From Coleofasciculaceae cyanobacterium (GTDB lineage Bacteria; Cyanobacteriota; Cyanobacteriia; Cyanobacteriales; Xenococcaceae): a stretch of DNA of 64,000 nucleotides. The DNA lies in the NCBI GenBank assembly GCA_036703275.1, contig DATNPK010000070.1, positions 106,074 to 170,073 of the forward strand, in the 5' to 3' direction. Of this stretch, positions 8,945-17,486 are shown piece by piece (the first letter of the stretch is position 1; every line of letters begins with the position of its first letter). The notes under the pieces are model-generated. The model ran no database searches and was not told where the DNA came from. It saw only the letters and a program-made list of their open reading frames with translations. The position numbers and the translations under genes were made by a program.

Positions 8945-9421
8945 ATGATTCCTTCTTGGCTGGCAATTGGGATTGTTACCCTGGTTATTCCCTTGATCTG
9001 TAACCGCTTTATTTCTAGCGAAGATTTTCGCTGGTTTAAACGATTGCGTCGTCCCAATTGGTTAACCTTTGAATGGGCAATACCCATAATTTGGACAGTT
9101 ATTTTTATCTGCGGTGCTTGGTCAGCTTACAATGTTTGGTCGGCTAATCCTGATACAACCTCAACCTGGTTATTAATGGGTTTTTATGTAGTCGTAGAAA
9201 CGGCAATATCCTTGTACACCGTGGTGATGTGTAAAACTCGCAGCCTTAAGGTTGGAACAGTTATTGGCGGAACTGGCTTTTTTTTGGGAGCAATTTTGGC
9301 GGTGATAGTTATATCAATATCTAACACGGCTTTTTGGCTATTAGTTCCCTATTTGCTTTGGAGTCCGATTGGAACTTTAGTTACATGGCAAATGATGAAG
9401 CTAAATCCGCTAGATGCTTGA
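8945..9421 (+). CDS. TspO/MBR-like membrane protein
   Basis: A 158-residue protein with five predicted membrane helices, the usual number for the TspO/peripheral-benzodiazepine-receptor family. The loop between helices 1 and 2 reads FRWFKRLRRPNWLTFEWAIP, close to the family pattern W..L.RP.W.P..W. Helix 2 continues IIWTVIFICGAWSAYNVW, and the C-terminal half has LLVPYLLWSPIGTLVTWQM. TspO proteins bind porphyrins and other hydrophobic ligands and influence tetrapyrrole or stress responses. The cyanobacterial relatives are poorly studied. No operon partner is evident. Confidence 0.75.
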   Translation: MIPSWLAIGIVTLVIPLICNRFISSEDFRWFKRLRRPNWLTFEWAIPIIWTVIFICGAWSAYNVWSANPDTTSTWLLMGFYVVVETAISLYTVVMCKTRSLKVGTVIGGTGFFLGAILAVIVISISNTAFWLLVPYLLWSPIGTLVTWQMMKLNPLDA

Positions 9422-9507
9422 TTTTCTAATTTTAGTTAAGATCGAGCATTTTTATCTGTAACCGCCATGACAATTTTATTAACTTACAATCCTCGATATT
9501 TTAGGAG

Positions 9508-9777
9508 TTGATTATCTCCGAAAATGTAGGCTATCAAATATTAGAATTAGTTGATAGCCAAATAAAGACTTCTCCTGAAAGTAAGATTCAATCAATTAAA
9601 GTCACGCCCCGACAGGGTTATCTAGAAGTAAGAATAGAACTGACTGCATCAATTGAGTCTATTTCCCAAGCGAAAATTGACCGTGATAAGAATTTGATTG
9701 CCCAAGAAATTGGTAAGCCGATAGATCTGAGAGTTGAAGTAACTCCGATACGAGTTTTGCAGTCTTTTAGGGACTAG
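9508..9777 (+). CDS. Small conserved-looking protein, unknown function
   Basis: An 89-residue soluble protein starting at TTG 9508, preceded by a good ribosome site (AGGAG, 4 bases upstream). The sequence alternates beta-like and helical stretches (IQSIKVTPRQGYLEVRIELT, then KIDRDKNLIAQEIGKPIDLR, VEVTPIRVLQS). This resembles small ferredoxin-like sensor or dimerisation domains, and the C-terminal domain of some DUF389-type membrane proteins, but the membrane part is absent here. Whether it is a free-standing domain or a relic of a longer gene cannot be decided from this sequence. Confidence 0.55.
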   Translation: MIISENVGYQILELVDSQIKTSPESKIQSIKVTPRQGYLEVRIELTASIESISQAKIDRDKNLIAQEIGKPIDLRVEVTPIRVLQSFRD

Positions 9778-9902
9778 CTGATAGTCATCCAGATTTAAAA
9801 ATATGCTAGAAATTTAGCCCAATATTCTATACCAAGAAAATTTGCTGAATTATGATGAAGATAAGTCAGGAATTAAGTAATTACTATCAAAGATTGAATT
9901 AG

Positions 9903-11459
9903 ATGAAATTCGTTTCAGATCCGCCTATACTGGTCAAAATAGACCAAATGAAGCGCCGAGTGCGTTGGCAAGAATCAGCAATCAAAGAAAGGGCGATCGC
10001 TCAAACTAAACTAGTAATTGATGGTGAGGATACAGATAACCCTGATTTTTCTTTTTTGGTAATCGGTGATAGTGGCTGTGGATCGCATCTTAAACAGCAT
10101 CCGCAGCGAAAGATTGCCGAAATGATGTTACAACAAGAGTCATCTCGCTTCGTAATCCATACTGGGGATGTCGTCTATAATGTAGGCTCTAAGGAATATT
10201 ATCAAAAAAATTTTATTGAGCCTTATCGAGAATTTTTAGTTGGGGGAGAAAAACCCAAGCAGCTTGAATACAGTCGCCTGATTTTTAAATCTCCTTTTTT
10301 TCCTGTTCCTGGCAATCATGACTACTACGATTTACCTTTGATATATGGCGTGTTGGCACAGGCTACCTGGTTGCCGCGGCGATTGTTGCGAGGCAGAATC
10401 AATTTGGATGTAGGTTGGCACGGTTCAGATCGAGGTGATGCTTATGCTAGGGCATTTTTGGATTATTTGATTGAGCTGAAAAATCAATCAAATTTGAACC
10501 GACATTTAGACCATAACTATACCGCAGAACATACAGGCGATCGCTGTTTACATTATCGACCAGGAAAATTTACTCGTTTGCCCAATCGTTACTATACTTT
10601 CCGCTATGGTGGCATCGATTTTTTTGCCTTGGATTCTAATACCTTCAACCAACCCGTAATCATACCTGATACCGCAGAAGGAGAAAGCAGAAGAGCTAAA
10701 TTATTGACCCGTAAAATTAAACTTGAAGAACAAGAACAGCGAATTCAGACTGCGCTCGATCGGCTTAATCCGAATAATTCTGACGATGCAGAGAAAATAG
10801 ATGACTATGAGGCCAGATTAGAGCATATTGCTGAAAGTCAGCGAGATATTGAAAAGCAATTAAACCAAGAACAACATACCACAGACTGGCAACAATTAAA
10901 TTGGTTTAAAGATAGCCTGATCGCATCTTGGCAAGACGAGACAGTTAGAGGCAGAATTGTATTTTTTCACCATCCTCCTTACGTCACCGAAGCTACTAAG
11001 TGGAATCAGGGACAGACTTTGGCGGTTCGCGATCGCCTGCGTCGAGTATTTGATGATGCAGCTCAAGAAATCGGTGCGTTACCTCAAGGACGCTCAATCG
11101 TAGATCTCGTTTTATCTGGTCACGCACACTGCTTAGAACATCTTCATACGAAAAATACAGGATTTGCAGACTCGCACATTGACTGGATTGTCTGTGGTGG
11201 CAGTGGTCACAGTTTGCGTCGTCAACGCCAAGAAGGAACAGTTTTATTTCAAGATGATGAACTCGATTCTGAACCTATCGGTGAGTCTTATTTGTATGTT
11301 GGTCGTCAAGGTAAAGGCAAAAACCGTAAATTACCCTATTCTTTTTTACGCATAGATGTCAAGGCTGGCAATAAGCCTAATTTCACTATCAATCCCTATG
11401 TAGCCGCATGGCATAAAAAAGAATGGCAGGAATATACGCTCGACCCTTTTACTATTTAA
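9903..11459 (+). CDS. Calcineurin-like metallophosphoesterase
   Basis: A 518-residue cytoplasmic protein with all metal-binding motifs of the calcineurin-like superfamily in order: GDSGCG (residues 56-61), HTGDVVYN, GNHDYY, HHPPY and SGHAHCLEH. These bind a dinuclear metal centre that hydrolyses phosphomonoesters or diesters. Between the third and fourth motifs is an insertion with a charged coiled-coil-like stretch (RRAKLLTRKIKLEEQEQRIQ and following). The C-terminus has GGSGHSLRRQRQEG and a family-specific tail. The start is the ATG at 9903. The substrate is unknown; relatives include tartrate-resistant acid phosphatase-like and cyclic-nucleotide enzymes. It appears monocistronic. Confidence 0.85.
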   Translation: MKFVSDPPILVKIDQMKRRVRWQESAIKERAIAQTKLVIDGEDTDNPDFSFLVIGDSGCGSHLKQHPQRKIAEMMLQQESSRFVIHTGDVVYNVGSKEYYQKNFIEPYREFLVGGEKPKQLEYSRLIFKSPFFPVPGNHDYYDLPLIYGVLAQATWLPRRLLRGRINLDVGWHGSDRGDAYARAFLDYLIELKNQSNLNRHLDHNYTAEHTGDRCLHYRPGKFTRLPNRYYTFRYGGIDFFALDSNTFNQPVIIPDTAEGESRRAKLLTRKIKLEEQEQRIQTALDRLNPNNSDDAEKIDDYEARLEHIAESQRDIEKQLNQEQHTTDWQQLNWFKDSLIASWQDETVRGRIVFFHHPPYVTEATKWNQGQTLAVRDRLRRVFDDAAQEIGALPQGRSIVDLVLSGHAHCLEHLHTKNTGFADSHIDWIVCGGSGHSLRRQRQEGTVLFQDDELDSEPIGESYLYVGRQGKGKNRKLPYSFLRIDVKAGNKPNFTINPYVAAWHKKEWQEYTLDPFTI

Positions 11460-11819
11460 AGTGTTAACGTCTCTAGATTAATTCTCTTATTCTACAGAAG
11501 CGATCGCTTTCTTACTTGATAAAAGTCCTCACAACAATTCTATTAATCTAAACATCGAGCTGACTGAATCTGTTACAATAAGCCAACTTCATAAATGTGA
11601 CAAACTAATGAAGTATCTTAGATATCTTAAGCATAGCAGTACAAGTATCTCGAATGTCTAGGCATAGCAGCAATTAGGGTGGTAAGCGTCCTGACTCTGA
11701 GCGGCAAGTAAAAAGTAATTAACTACGAGCAACTACCAGAGTGACTATTAAAGTGCTACCAACACTTTTGAGCGGACAATTCCACCTAACTGAACACGCC
11801 AGTATGGAGGCAAAATACT
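11460..11819. other. Intergenic region, no gene recognised
   Basis: 360 bases between the phosphoesterase and a small gene. There is a short imperfect direct repeat around 11629-11675 (GCATAGCAG occurs twice). Near 11807 a GGAGG-like ribosome site serves the next gene. A 31-codon frame from a GTG at about 11740 overlaps the next start, but I see no reason to call it a gene. Confidence 0.4.
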
Positions 11820-12071
11820 GTGACAAATTATCATGATAGAGAACGATTGTGGTCCTTGATTATTGATGCTATCGATCATCTAGAACAAGTGGCACGAACC
11901 AGGGAATTGACGAATATTTTTTGGGATATCAATGTTAAAAGTAGTAAGACGGAACAAGATTGGCAAAGAGTTGAAATTTTACTTGAATCCTATGAAACAG
12001 CTAGAGATGAATCTTTAGAGGCTGCTTTAGCAAATTTAAGAGAGTTGGTACAAATGCTCAGTAGTACATAG
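11820..12071 (+). CDS. Small hypothetical protein
   Basis: An 83-residue, mostly helical, charged protein that starts at GTG 11820 with GGAGGC about 10 bases upstream. The sequence (HDRERLWSLIIDAIDHLEQV, then DWQRVEILLESYETARDESL) suggests two or three helices and no membrane segment. No known domain was recognised. The gene is flanked by clear intergenic space on both sides and has normal base composition for the region, so it is likely expressed on its own. Confidence 0.5.
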   Translation: MTNYHDRERLWSLIIDAIDHLEQVARTRELTNIFWDINVKSSKTEQDWQRVEILLESYETARDESLEAALANLRELVQMLSST

Positions 12072-12230
12072 AATTAATCTAATTAATCTAACCAAGAGCA
12101 GCGATTATTGATTAACTAAGTTCAATCTATATTTTAAAAATTACCTTGGCTATCATAGATTAACCATGATCGATAAGACAATTTAACTGCTTTCTCAATC
12201 TTAAATAAGGGCAATTCGCCCTTACAACAA

Positions 12231-13034
12231 CTAGATTGGTGAATTAATTATTACTTTGTCACCAATCTCGATTACCTTTCCAGCCTCAGTGGGAGACAAC
12301 CTGGTATTCACAGCTAATCGAAAAAAGTGATTAAAACGCGATCGCTCTGTCCATTCGGGCAGAGTTTTTTTTCTTTGCTCGATAAAGGTTTTTTGGAACT
12401 TAGGATAAGCATTTCCTGTTTGCGGATCGCGAGTGACAACAATACAGCGTTGACAGGGATTAACTCCCATAAATTCTACGTCACCAACTTTAAATTTGAC
12501 CGTTTGTTTTGAAGTGGTGAACAATCGATCTTCCCAGAAAGCAGGTACACCATCAATCTCAATATTGGCACGAAAACGCCGACGAATATCTGCCGTGTTT
12601 AACTCTGGATACCAATTGGCGATCGCCGATAAAGTTGCAGTACTGACGATAGTTGCTCCAGGCGAAACCGTATCATCAGGAAACCCCAGATTTAGATTCT
12701 GTCTCATTTCAACAGCAAAACCAAAGTATTCGCTCAGCCAATTAGACAATGCTTCTCGATCTTCGATTAAATTAAATTTCGCTAGTTTATCTTGTCCCTG
12801 TATCTGTAGGAAAAGGGTTTCAGCTTCTAAATCAAATTGCGATCGCAAAGCGTGGATCTTTTGATTGCGCTTGCCATTAACAAAATTGCCGTCTTGAGCG
12901 AAAATTGCCCAAGTGCGATCGCCCTTTATTGCGCCTGATTCTAAAATAGTTACGCGATCGCAGCCGACTCCATCTAAAGATTTAATTGGATAAATCAATA
13001 TTTGACAAACGCGAGGCATAATTTCACTGGTCAT
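12231..13034 (-). CDS. MOSC domain-containing protein
   Basis: A 267-residue protein with an N-terminal MOSC_N beta-barrel (ICQILIYPIKSLDGVGCD from about residue 10) followed by a MOSC domain (residues ~120-265). The motif FMGVNPCQRCIVVTRDPQTG contains the conserved cysteine of this superfamily, which in molybdenum-cofactor sulfurases and mARC/YcbX-type reductases coordinates molybdenum. It is probably a molybdenum-cofactor-dependent reductase like YcbX but lacks a fused ferredoxin domain. The ATG at 13034 fits. A decayed copy of part of this gene lies about 1.3 kb to the right (13676-13745). Confidence 0.85.
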   Translation of the reverse strand: MTSEIMPRVCQILIYPIKSLDGVGCDRVTILESGAIKGDRTWAIFAQDGNFVNGKRNQKIHALRSQFDLEAETLFLQIQGQDKLAKFNLIEDREALSNWLSEYFGFAVEMRQNLNLGFPDDTVSPGATIVSTATLSAIANWYPELNTADIRRRFRANIEIDGVPAFWEDRLFTTSKQTVKFKVGDVEFMGVNPCQRCIVVTRDPQTGNAYPKFQKTFIEQRKKTLPEWTERSRFNHFFRLAVNTRLSPTEAGKVIEIGDKVIINSPI

Positions 13035-13272
13035 ATCAATGGAATTAATAATTTTTAATCAGTTAACTATAAAGTTATCAACCACAGACAAACTCAAGTT
13101 GACAAAATACGTAGAGCCAATTCGCTTCATGTTATCTTCACATAATCTTTACTCTATATTTATCCAAATTTGCCATTATTAAGTCAATATATAATTTGTG
13201 CTTTAAAAAAGCTTGAACTAAAAGATCTGTAGTAATTATACGGAAGACAAAAAAATCTCGCTCAATATAATT

Positions 13273-13307
13273 AATAAAAAAGGATGTTACCAGCCAGATA
13301 ACATCCT
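13273..13307 (-). terminator. Rho-independent terminator (minus strand)
   Basis: A perfect 9-bp stem (AGGATGTTA / TAACATCCT at 13281-13307, 9-base loop) is followed on the minus strand by a run of T (13273-13280). It would end leftward transcription coming from the decayed SLH/MOSC segment at 13.7-13.9 kb, or protect the MOSC gene from readthrough. No intact leftward gene lies immediately upstream. Confidence 0.65.
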
Positions 13308-13320
13308 CAAGACTATAATA

Positions 13321-13417
13321 TAATCGTAAACTTAAAAATTGCCAGCCGCCAAGCTTGGCTATTAGTTTAAACTATACTCCTATTAGTGCATTATTAGCCA
13401 AATAATGCACGTTTTTA
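13321..13417 (+). ncRNA. Candidate small RNA with terminator-like 3' hairpin
   Basis: A 12-bp perfect palindrome (GCCAAGCTTGGC, about 13350-13361) is followed by a perfect 10-bp stem with a 5-base loop at 13386-13410 (GTGCATTATT / AATAATGCAC) and then GTTTTTA. No protein gene lies upstream on this strand, so the terminator-like hairpin could close a short non-coding transcript. It lacks the ACTCCTCACAC motif of the cyanobacterial sRNA Yfr1. The 5' end is a guess and this is a structural inference only. Confidence 0.35.
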
Positions 13418-13570
13418 CTTATAAAAATATATTTCCGTTATAATAATAGCAATTTTTTAGCCTAAATTAGGCGGTATTGAGTGTAAATTTAGGCATTTGC
13501 GACAAACTGTAAAGATAAAAAATTTTAAATCTATACAGCATAATATATTGAGCCAATATTGGTTAATATT

Positions 13571-13596
13571 AAGTTTGTTTTAGCTAAAACAAACTT
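13571..13596. repeat. Perfect 26-bp palindrome
   Basis: The two halves (AAGTTTGTTTTAG and its complement) are exact. A run ending in TTTTT follows on the plus strand. It may be a bidirectional terminator or a structured RNA element; it sits in a gene-free hairpin-rich interval between the MOSC gene and the aminotransferase. Confidence 0.6.
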
Positions 13597-13675
13597 AAAT
13601 TTTTCGATTAACGTCAGTTAATTAACATTCACCACAGAAAACTAAGTTTAGCGATTAGGCTTGCGCCTAGCTTTC

Positions 13676-13745
13676 GGATTGCTCTGTCCATTCGGGTAGA
13701 GTTTTTTTCTTGGCTTGACCAAGATTTTGAAAACTTAGGCTCGCT
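13676..13745 (-). pseudogene. Degenerate fragment of a second MOSC gene
   Basis: The plus strand at 13681 onward shares GCTCTGTCCATTCGGG and the following bases with 12344 onward inside the intact MOSC gene, with point changes and small indels. On the minus strand it reads KKTLPEWTE in one frame and PKF-SK in another, matching KFQKTFIEQRKKTLPEWTE of the intact protein. Only about 23 codons survive, so this is debris from a partial duplication. Confidence 0.7.
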
Positions 13746-13921
13746 TATTCTCTAGTCAATACTTGATCTGGACGAAAAGTACCATCGGTAAATCCAGTTA
13801 GAAGAAATCCAGCATCATGAGCAGCTTGAATATAGATAGAATATGGATGAGAAGCCAGAACATCAGGAAAAGCAGAATCAATAAGTTTCCGACAGGCGAA
13901 TCGGATTTTCGTGTATGTCGA
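13745..13921 (-). pseudogene. S-layer homology (SLH) domain fragment
   Basis: The minus-strand frame reads CRKLIDSAFPDVLASHPYSI, YIQAAHDAGFLLTGFTDGTF, RPDQVLTRE and then a stop at 13745. The pattern FxDV...Y...I..A...G...G..DGTF.PD..LTR.E is the SLH module that anchors surface proteins to peptidoglycan-linked polymers. The frame is open upstream but only this half-module is recognisable, and it stops exactly where the MOSC fragment starts. No start codon context or signal peptide is visible, so it is a remnant rather than a gene. Confidence 0.7.
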
Positions 13922-13941
13922 TAAAAAATTTTGAAAATTAA

Positions 13942-15132
13942 ATGCAGTTTGCCAAACGGTTACAAAATCTAGATCACAATGTATTTGCCGACATGGATCG
14001 AGCCAAAACTCAGGCGAAAAAATTAGGTCAAGAAATTATCGACCTATCTTTGGGTTCATCAGATCTACCTGTAGCTAAGCCAACCATCAAGACAATAGAA
14101 ATTGCTTTACAAGATCCTAACACCCACGGTTATTTACTTCATGCTGGAACCAAAGATTTTCGTGTTGCCGTAGCCAACTGGTATACCAGTAGATTTGGCA
14201 TTCCCGTAGATCCTGAAACTGAAGTGTTACAGCTAATTGGTTCTCAAGAAGGTACGGCTCATTTACCTCTGGCAATACTTAACCCTGGCGAGACAGCTTT
14301 ACTATTAGATCCTGGTTATCCTTCTCATGCAGGAGGGGTTTATCTCGCAGGAGGAGCAATTTATCCCATGCCTCTGTTAGCCCAAAATAATTTCTTGCCC
14401 GTATTTGAAGATATTCCTGCTGCTGTTTTAGCTAAGTCTAAAATGATGGTGCTAAGCTATCCTCATAACCCCACCACAGCGATCGCGCCTTTAACTTTCT
14501 TTGAGCAGGCGGTAAACTTTTGCCAGCAGCACAATCTAGTTCTGGTTCATGATTTTCCTTATATAGATCTAGTGTTTAATGACAATGCAGACACTAACCG
14601 TAATCTGGCTTCTTCAATTCTTCAAGCCGATCCTCAAAAAAAACTCAGCATTGAATTTTTCACTCTATCTAAATCTTATAATATGGGTGGTTTTCGCATC
14701 GGTTATGCCATCGGCAATAGCTCTTTAATCCAAGCTTTAAGACAAATCAAAGCCGTAGTCGATTTTAATCAATATCGGGGCATTTTAGATGGTGCGATCG
14801 CAGCTTTGTCTGGTTCACAAGAATCGGTTATCGAAACCGTTAATACTTTTAGGCATCGCCGAGATGTTTTTGTTCAAGCTCTTAATAAAATTGGGTGGCA
14901 AGTACCTTCACCCCCAGCCACAATGTATATTTGGGCAAAACTTCCCGAACCCTGGCAAAATAGCTCGGTTGATTTTTGTACAAAACTAGTAGCTCAAACT
15001 GGCGTCGCTGCTTCTCCTGGTGCAGGATTTGGCAAATCTGGAGAAGGATATGTTCGCTTTGCCTTAGTCAAAGATCCCCAAACCCTAAGCCAAGCAGCCT
15101 GCAAAATTCAACGATTTTTAGTTAATAATTAG
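13942..15132 (+). CDS. Class I/II PLP-dependent aminotransferase (aspartate / LL-diaminopimelate aminotransferase-like)
   Basis: A 396-residue fold-type I aminotransferase. Landmarks are the N-terminal IIDLSLGSSDLPVAKPTI, the GSQEGTAHLPLAILNPGE segment, the DPGYPSHAGGVY loop, the SYPHNPTTA motif and VHDFPYIDL that contact pyridoxal phosphate. The Schiff-base lysine sits in FTLSKSYNMGGFRIGYA (about residue 245), and the C-terminal arginine in GYVRFALVKDP binds the substrate carboxylate. It catalyses amino-group transfer between an amino acid and a 2-oxo acid in the cytoplasm. Annotated relatives are often called LL-diaminopimelate aminotransferase, but that substrate is not proven here. It converges with dnaX, with a 19-bp gap. 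Confidence 0.88.
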   Translation: MQFAKRLQNLDHNVFADMDRAKTQAKKLGQEIIDLSLGSSDLPVAKPTIKTIEIALQDPNTHGYLLHAGTKDFRVAVANWYTSRFGIPVDPETEVLQLIGSQEGTAHLPLAILNPGETALLLDPGYPSHAGGVYLAGGAIYPMPLLAQNNFLPVFEDIPAAVLAKSKMMVLSYPHNPTTAIAPLTFFEQAVNFCQQHNLVLVHDFPYIDLVFNDNADTNRNLASSILQADPQKKLSIEFFTLSKSYNMGGFRIGYAIGNSSLIQALRQIKAVVDFNQYRGILDGAIAALSGSQESVIETVNTFRHRRDVFVQALNKIGWQVPSPPATMYIWAKLPEPWQNSSVDFCTKLVAQTGVAASPGAGFGKSGEGYVRFALVKDPQTLSQAACKIQRFLVNN

Positions 15133-15151
15133 TAATTACTGATGACTACAA

Positions 15152-17365
15152 TTACCATTCTTCATCATCATCTTCTTCATCTACATATAGGCTAGAAAAA
15201 CTTGCCTCTGACTGTTCCAACCTTTCAGACGCTTCGAGAGATTCTTCGGCAATGTTGTCTAACTGAACTACCTCTCCTTCAAAACTTTGGGTCAAATTAT
15301 CTATAGCTTGTTGTAAGTCATTATCGGCGTAATCTTGGCTGACCGATTCACCAGTTGCTTGAGAAACGGTAAGGTTGTTTTCAGGTAGGATTGTCGACGT
15401 TATGACGGAAGTGCTTTGCCCAATAACTCTAACTTTGGCTATGTTGCTATTGGGCTCAAGAATGTTGTTTTTGGTAGAAGAGTTGACTGGATCTAGATTT
15501 GAGCCAAATTTTGGCGCGACTCGATCTTGGGTTGGCAGGCTATTTGATTTAAACTGAGATTCGACTGCTTTGGATTCAGATGTTGTAAGTTTGTTGGTTG
15601 GCGGCGAAGTAGGACTTATATTTGGTGTAGGTTTTGGCATCTCAGCAGCAAAATTCCTGGTAGATGCCATATTTTTGGTTAAAGTATCTTTGAGATTAGC
15701 GACTTCCAACTGAACTTTAATTTTGCGTTGACATACTTTAGCAAATGCAGCTTCAATGTTAGGAACTTTCCCTTGATTAAGTTTTTGTAGCTTGGCAGAA
15801 CTAATACCAACGATCGCGCTCGATCCATCAAAGCTAACCAAGTGACACTGCTGCTTTAACAATGCTTGAGTTGTCGGGGGTTGCAAACAGCTAACAACCT
15901 TACTCCATATCTCTTGATTAGCAACAGGATCTTGCTGTGAGTTAGGCGGAATCTCAGCCAATGACTCAGAAGCTGGAACAGATGTGACTGGCGTAGTATT
16001 TCCTAAAGCAGCTTTGATATTTGTGGCGTTATTTTGCTCAGCATTTTGCTCGGCACTATGTCGCTCATGTCCTTCGACTAACGCTGCAGACTCAAGTAGC
16101 CGCTGAGGTGCAAAGGGTGTTTCGGCGACAATTAGCTCAGGTGTAGCAACGTTTACTGAAACATTATGCTGCTGGTTGATTTTTTGAGTTGACTCAGCAT
16201 TCGCGGTTGATTTAAGGTTGTTAGGAGTAGCTACTGGATTTACTACCTTTACAGGTTGGTTAGCAATCCCCGTATTTACCTCAGGCAATAATCCTAATAA
16301 AGTTACTTCCAACCAAAGACGAGGTTGAGTAGTATGCTTTAGTTGAGTTTCTGCATCTCTTAGCTGTTGTTGTCCGCGCAAAATTGAAGCAGTGTCCCAG
16401 TTAGCTGCTTCGATACACAATTGTTGCCAGCAGGTTTCGGTAACAGCGGTTAAATCGAGACGCTGAGGGGCGGTTTTAGCAATCAGTAAATTAAGATAGA
16501 AACTAGCCAAATTCTGCAACACAACTAGAGGCTCTCTGCCTCGATCGAGAAGACTACGGCACTGTTGTAAAACTGCTAGAGAATCATTGTCATTTATTGC
16601 TTGAAGTAGCTTGAATAAATCTTGCTCTGGTACTGCACCTACCAAATCCCATACCCTAGATACAGAAATTGTTTCAGGCAATAAGCTCAACTGATCCAAT
16701 AAACTTTCGGCATCTCGCAAACCACCGTTAGCAATTTGAGCAATTAGAGTTAAAGCATCATCGGCGATCGCAATCTTCTCCGCATCGGCAATAAGTCGCA
16801 AATGAGCAGTCATATCGGCTAGGGGAATACGTCGATAGTCAAACCGCTGACAACGAGAAATAATTGTCGAAAGGACTCGCTGAGGATCTGTCGTTGCTAA
16901 AATAAAGACAACTTGTGGTGGTGGTTCTTCTAAAGTCTTAAGTAAAGCATTAAACGCTGCCGTACTAAGCATATGGCACTCGTCGATCGTATAGATCTTG
17001 TAGCGACATTGAACTGGGGCAAACCGCGATCGCTCGATTATTTCTCGAATATTGTCTACCCCCGTGTTGCTAGCAGCATCAATTTCCATCACGTCTAATG
17101 CGGAACTTTTAGCGATCGCTAAGCAGACCTCACATCGACCACAGGGATGAGGAGTAGGCTTACTGCTGGACAAACAATTGAGAGATTTTGCTAAAATTCT
17201 GGCACTCGAGGTTTTTCCCGTTCCTCTTGGCCCAGTAAATAAATAAGCAGGAGCGATTTTTGCTTGTTTTAGGGCATTGCTGAGGGTCAAGGCGATTGTT
17301 TCTTGACCAACTAAATCGCCAAAAGTTTGTGGTCGATATTTATGATGAAGAGGTTCGTAAGCCAT
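15152..17365 (-). CDS. dnaX: DNA polymerase III subunit gamma/tau
   Basis: A 737-residue clamp-loader ATPase. The N-terminal AAA+ module (residues ~1-240) has MAYEPLHHKYRPQTFGDLVG, Walker A GPRGTGKTSSARILA (about 45-59), the zinc-binding cysteines (CLSSSKPTPHPCGRCEVC), Walker B and sensor TIDECHMLSTAAFNALLKTL, and the SRC motif ISRCQRFDYRRI. The rest is a long low-complexity linker rich in Asn, Ser and Thr and a tau-like C-terminus ending in an acidic tail (LYVDEEDDDEEW). It loads the sliding clamp at replication forks. Some cyanobacterial dnaX genes carry inteins, but the Walker A region here is uninterrupted. Divergent from the TPR gene at 17487. Confidence 0.96.
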   Translation of the reverse strand: MAYEPLHHKYRPQTFGDLVGQETIALTLSNALKQAKIAPAYLFTGPRGTGKTSSARILAKSLNCLSSSKPTPHPCGRCEVCLAIAKSSALDVMEIDAASNTGVDNIREIIERSRFAPVQCRYKIYTIDECHMLSTAAFNALLKTLEEPPPQVVFILATTDPQRVLSTIISRCQRFDYRRIPLADMTAHLRLIADAEKIAIADDALTLIAQIANGGLRDAESLLDQLSLLPETISVSRVWDLVGAVPEQDLFKLLQAINDNDSLAVLQQCRSLLDRGREPLVVLQNLASFYLNLLIAKTAPQRLDLTAVTETCWQQLCIEAANWDTASILRGQQQLRDAETQLKHTTQPRLWLEVTLLGLLPEVNTGIANQPVKVVNPVATPNNLKSTANAESTQKINQQHNVSVNVATPELIVAETPFAPQRLLESAALVEGHERHSAEQNAEQNNATNIKAALGNTTPVTSVPASESLAEIPPNSQQDPVANQEIWSKVVSCLQPPTTQALLKQQCHLVSFDGSSAIVGISSAKLQKLNQGKVPNIEAAFAKVCQRKIKVQLEVANLKDTLTKNMASTRNFAAEMPKPTPNISPTSPPTNKLTTSESKAVESQFKSNSLPTQDRVAPKFGSNLDPVNSSTKNNILEPNSNIAKVRVIGQSTSVITSTILPENNLTVSQATGESVSQDYADNDLQQAIDNLTQSFEGEVVQLDNIAEESLEASERLEQSEASFSSLYVDEEDDDEEW

Positions 17366-17486
17366 AGTTGAGGTGGATTTTTCTATTTTCCACTAGTGAG
17401 TAGAAAAATATCCCTGTACAATTGAGCAGTATTTAGTGAAATAAGTTTAACTTCACTTGTAAAATCAGTATATTTGATCTAAGTAA

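Noticed and set aside
13321..13417. Identification of the candidate RNA as Yfr1
   Set aside because: The conserved single-stranded ACTCCTCACAC motif of Yfr1 is absent.
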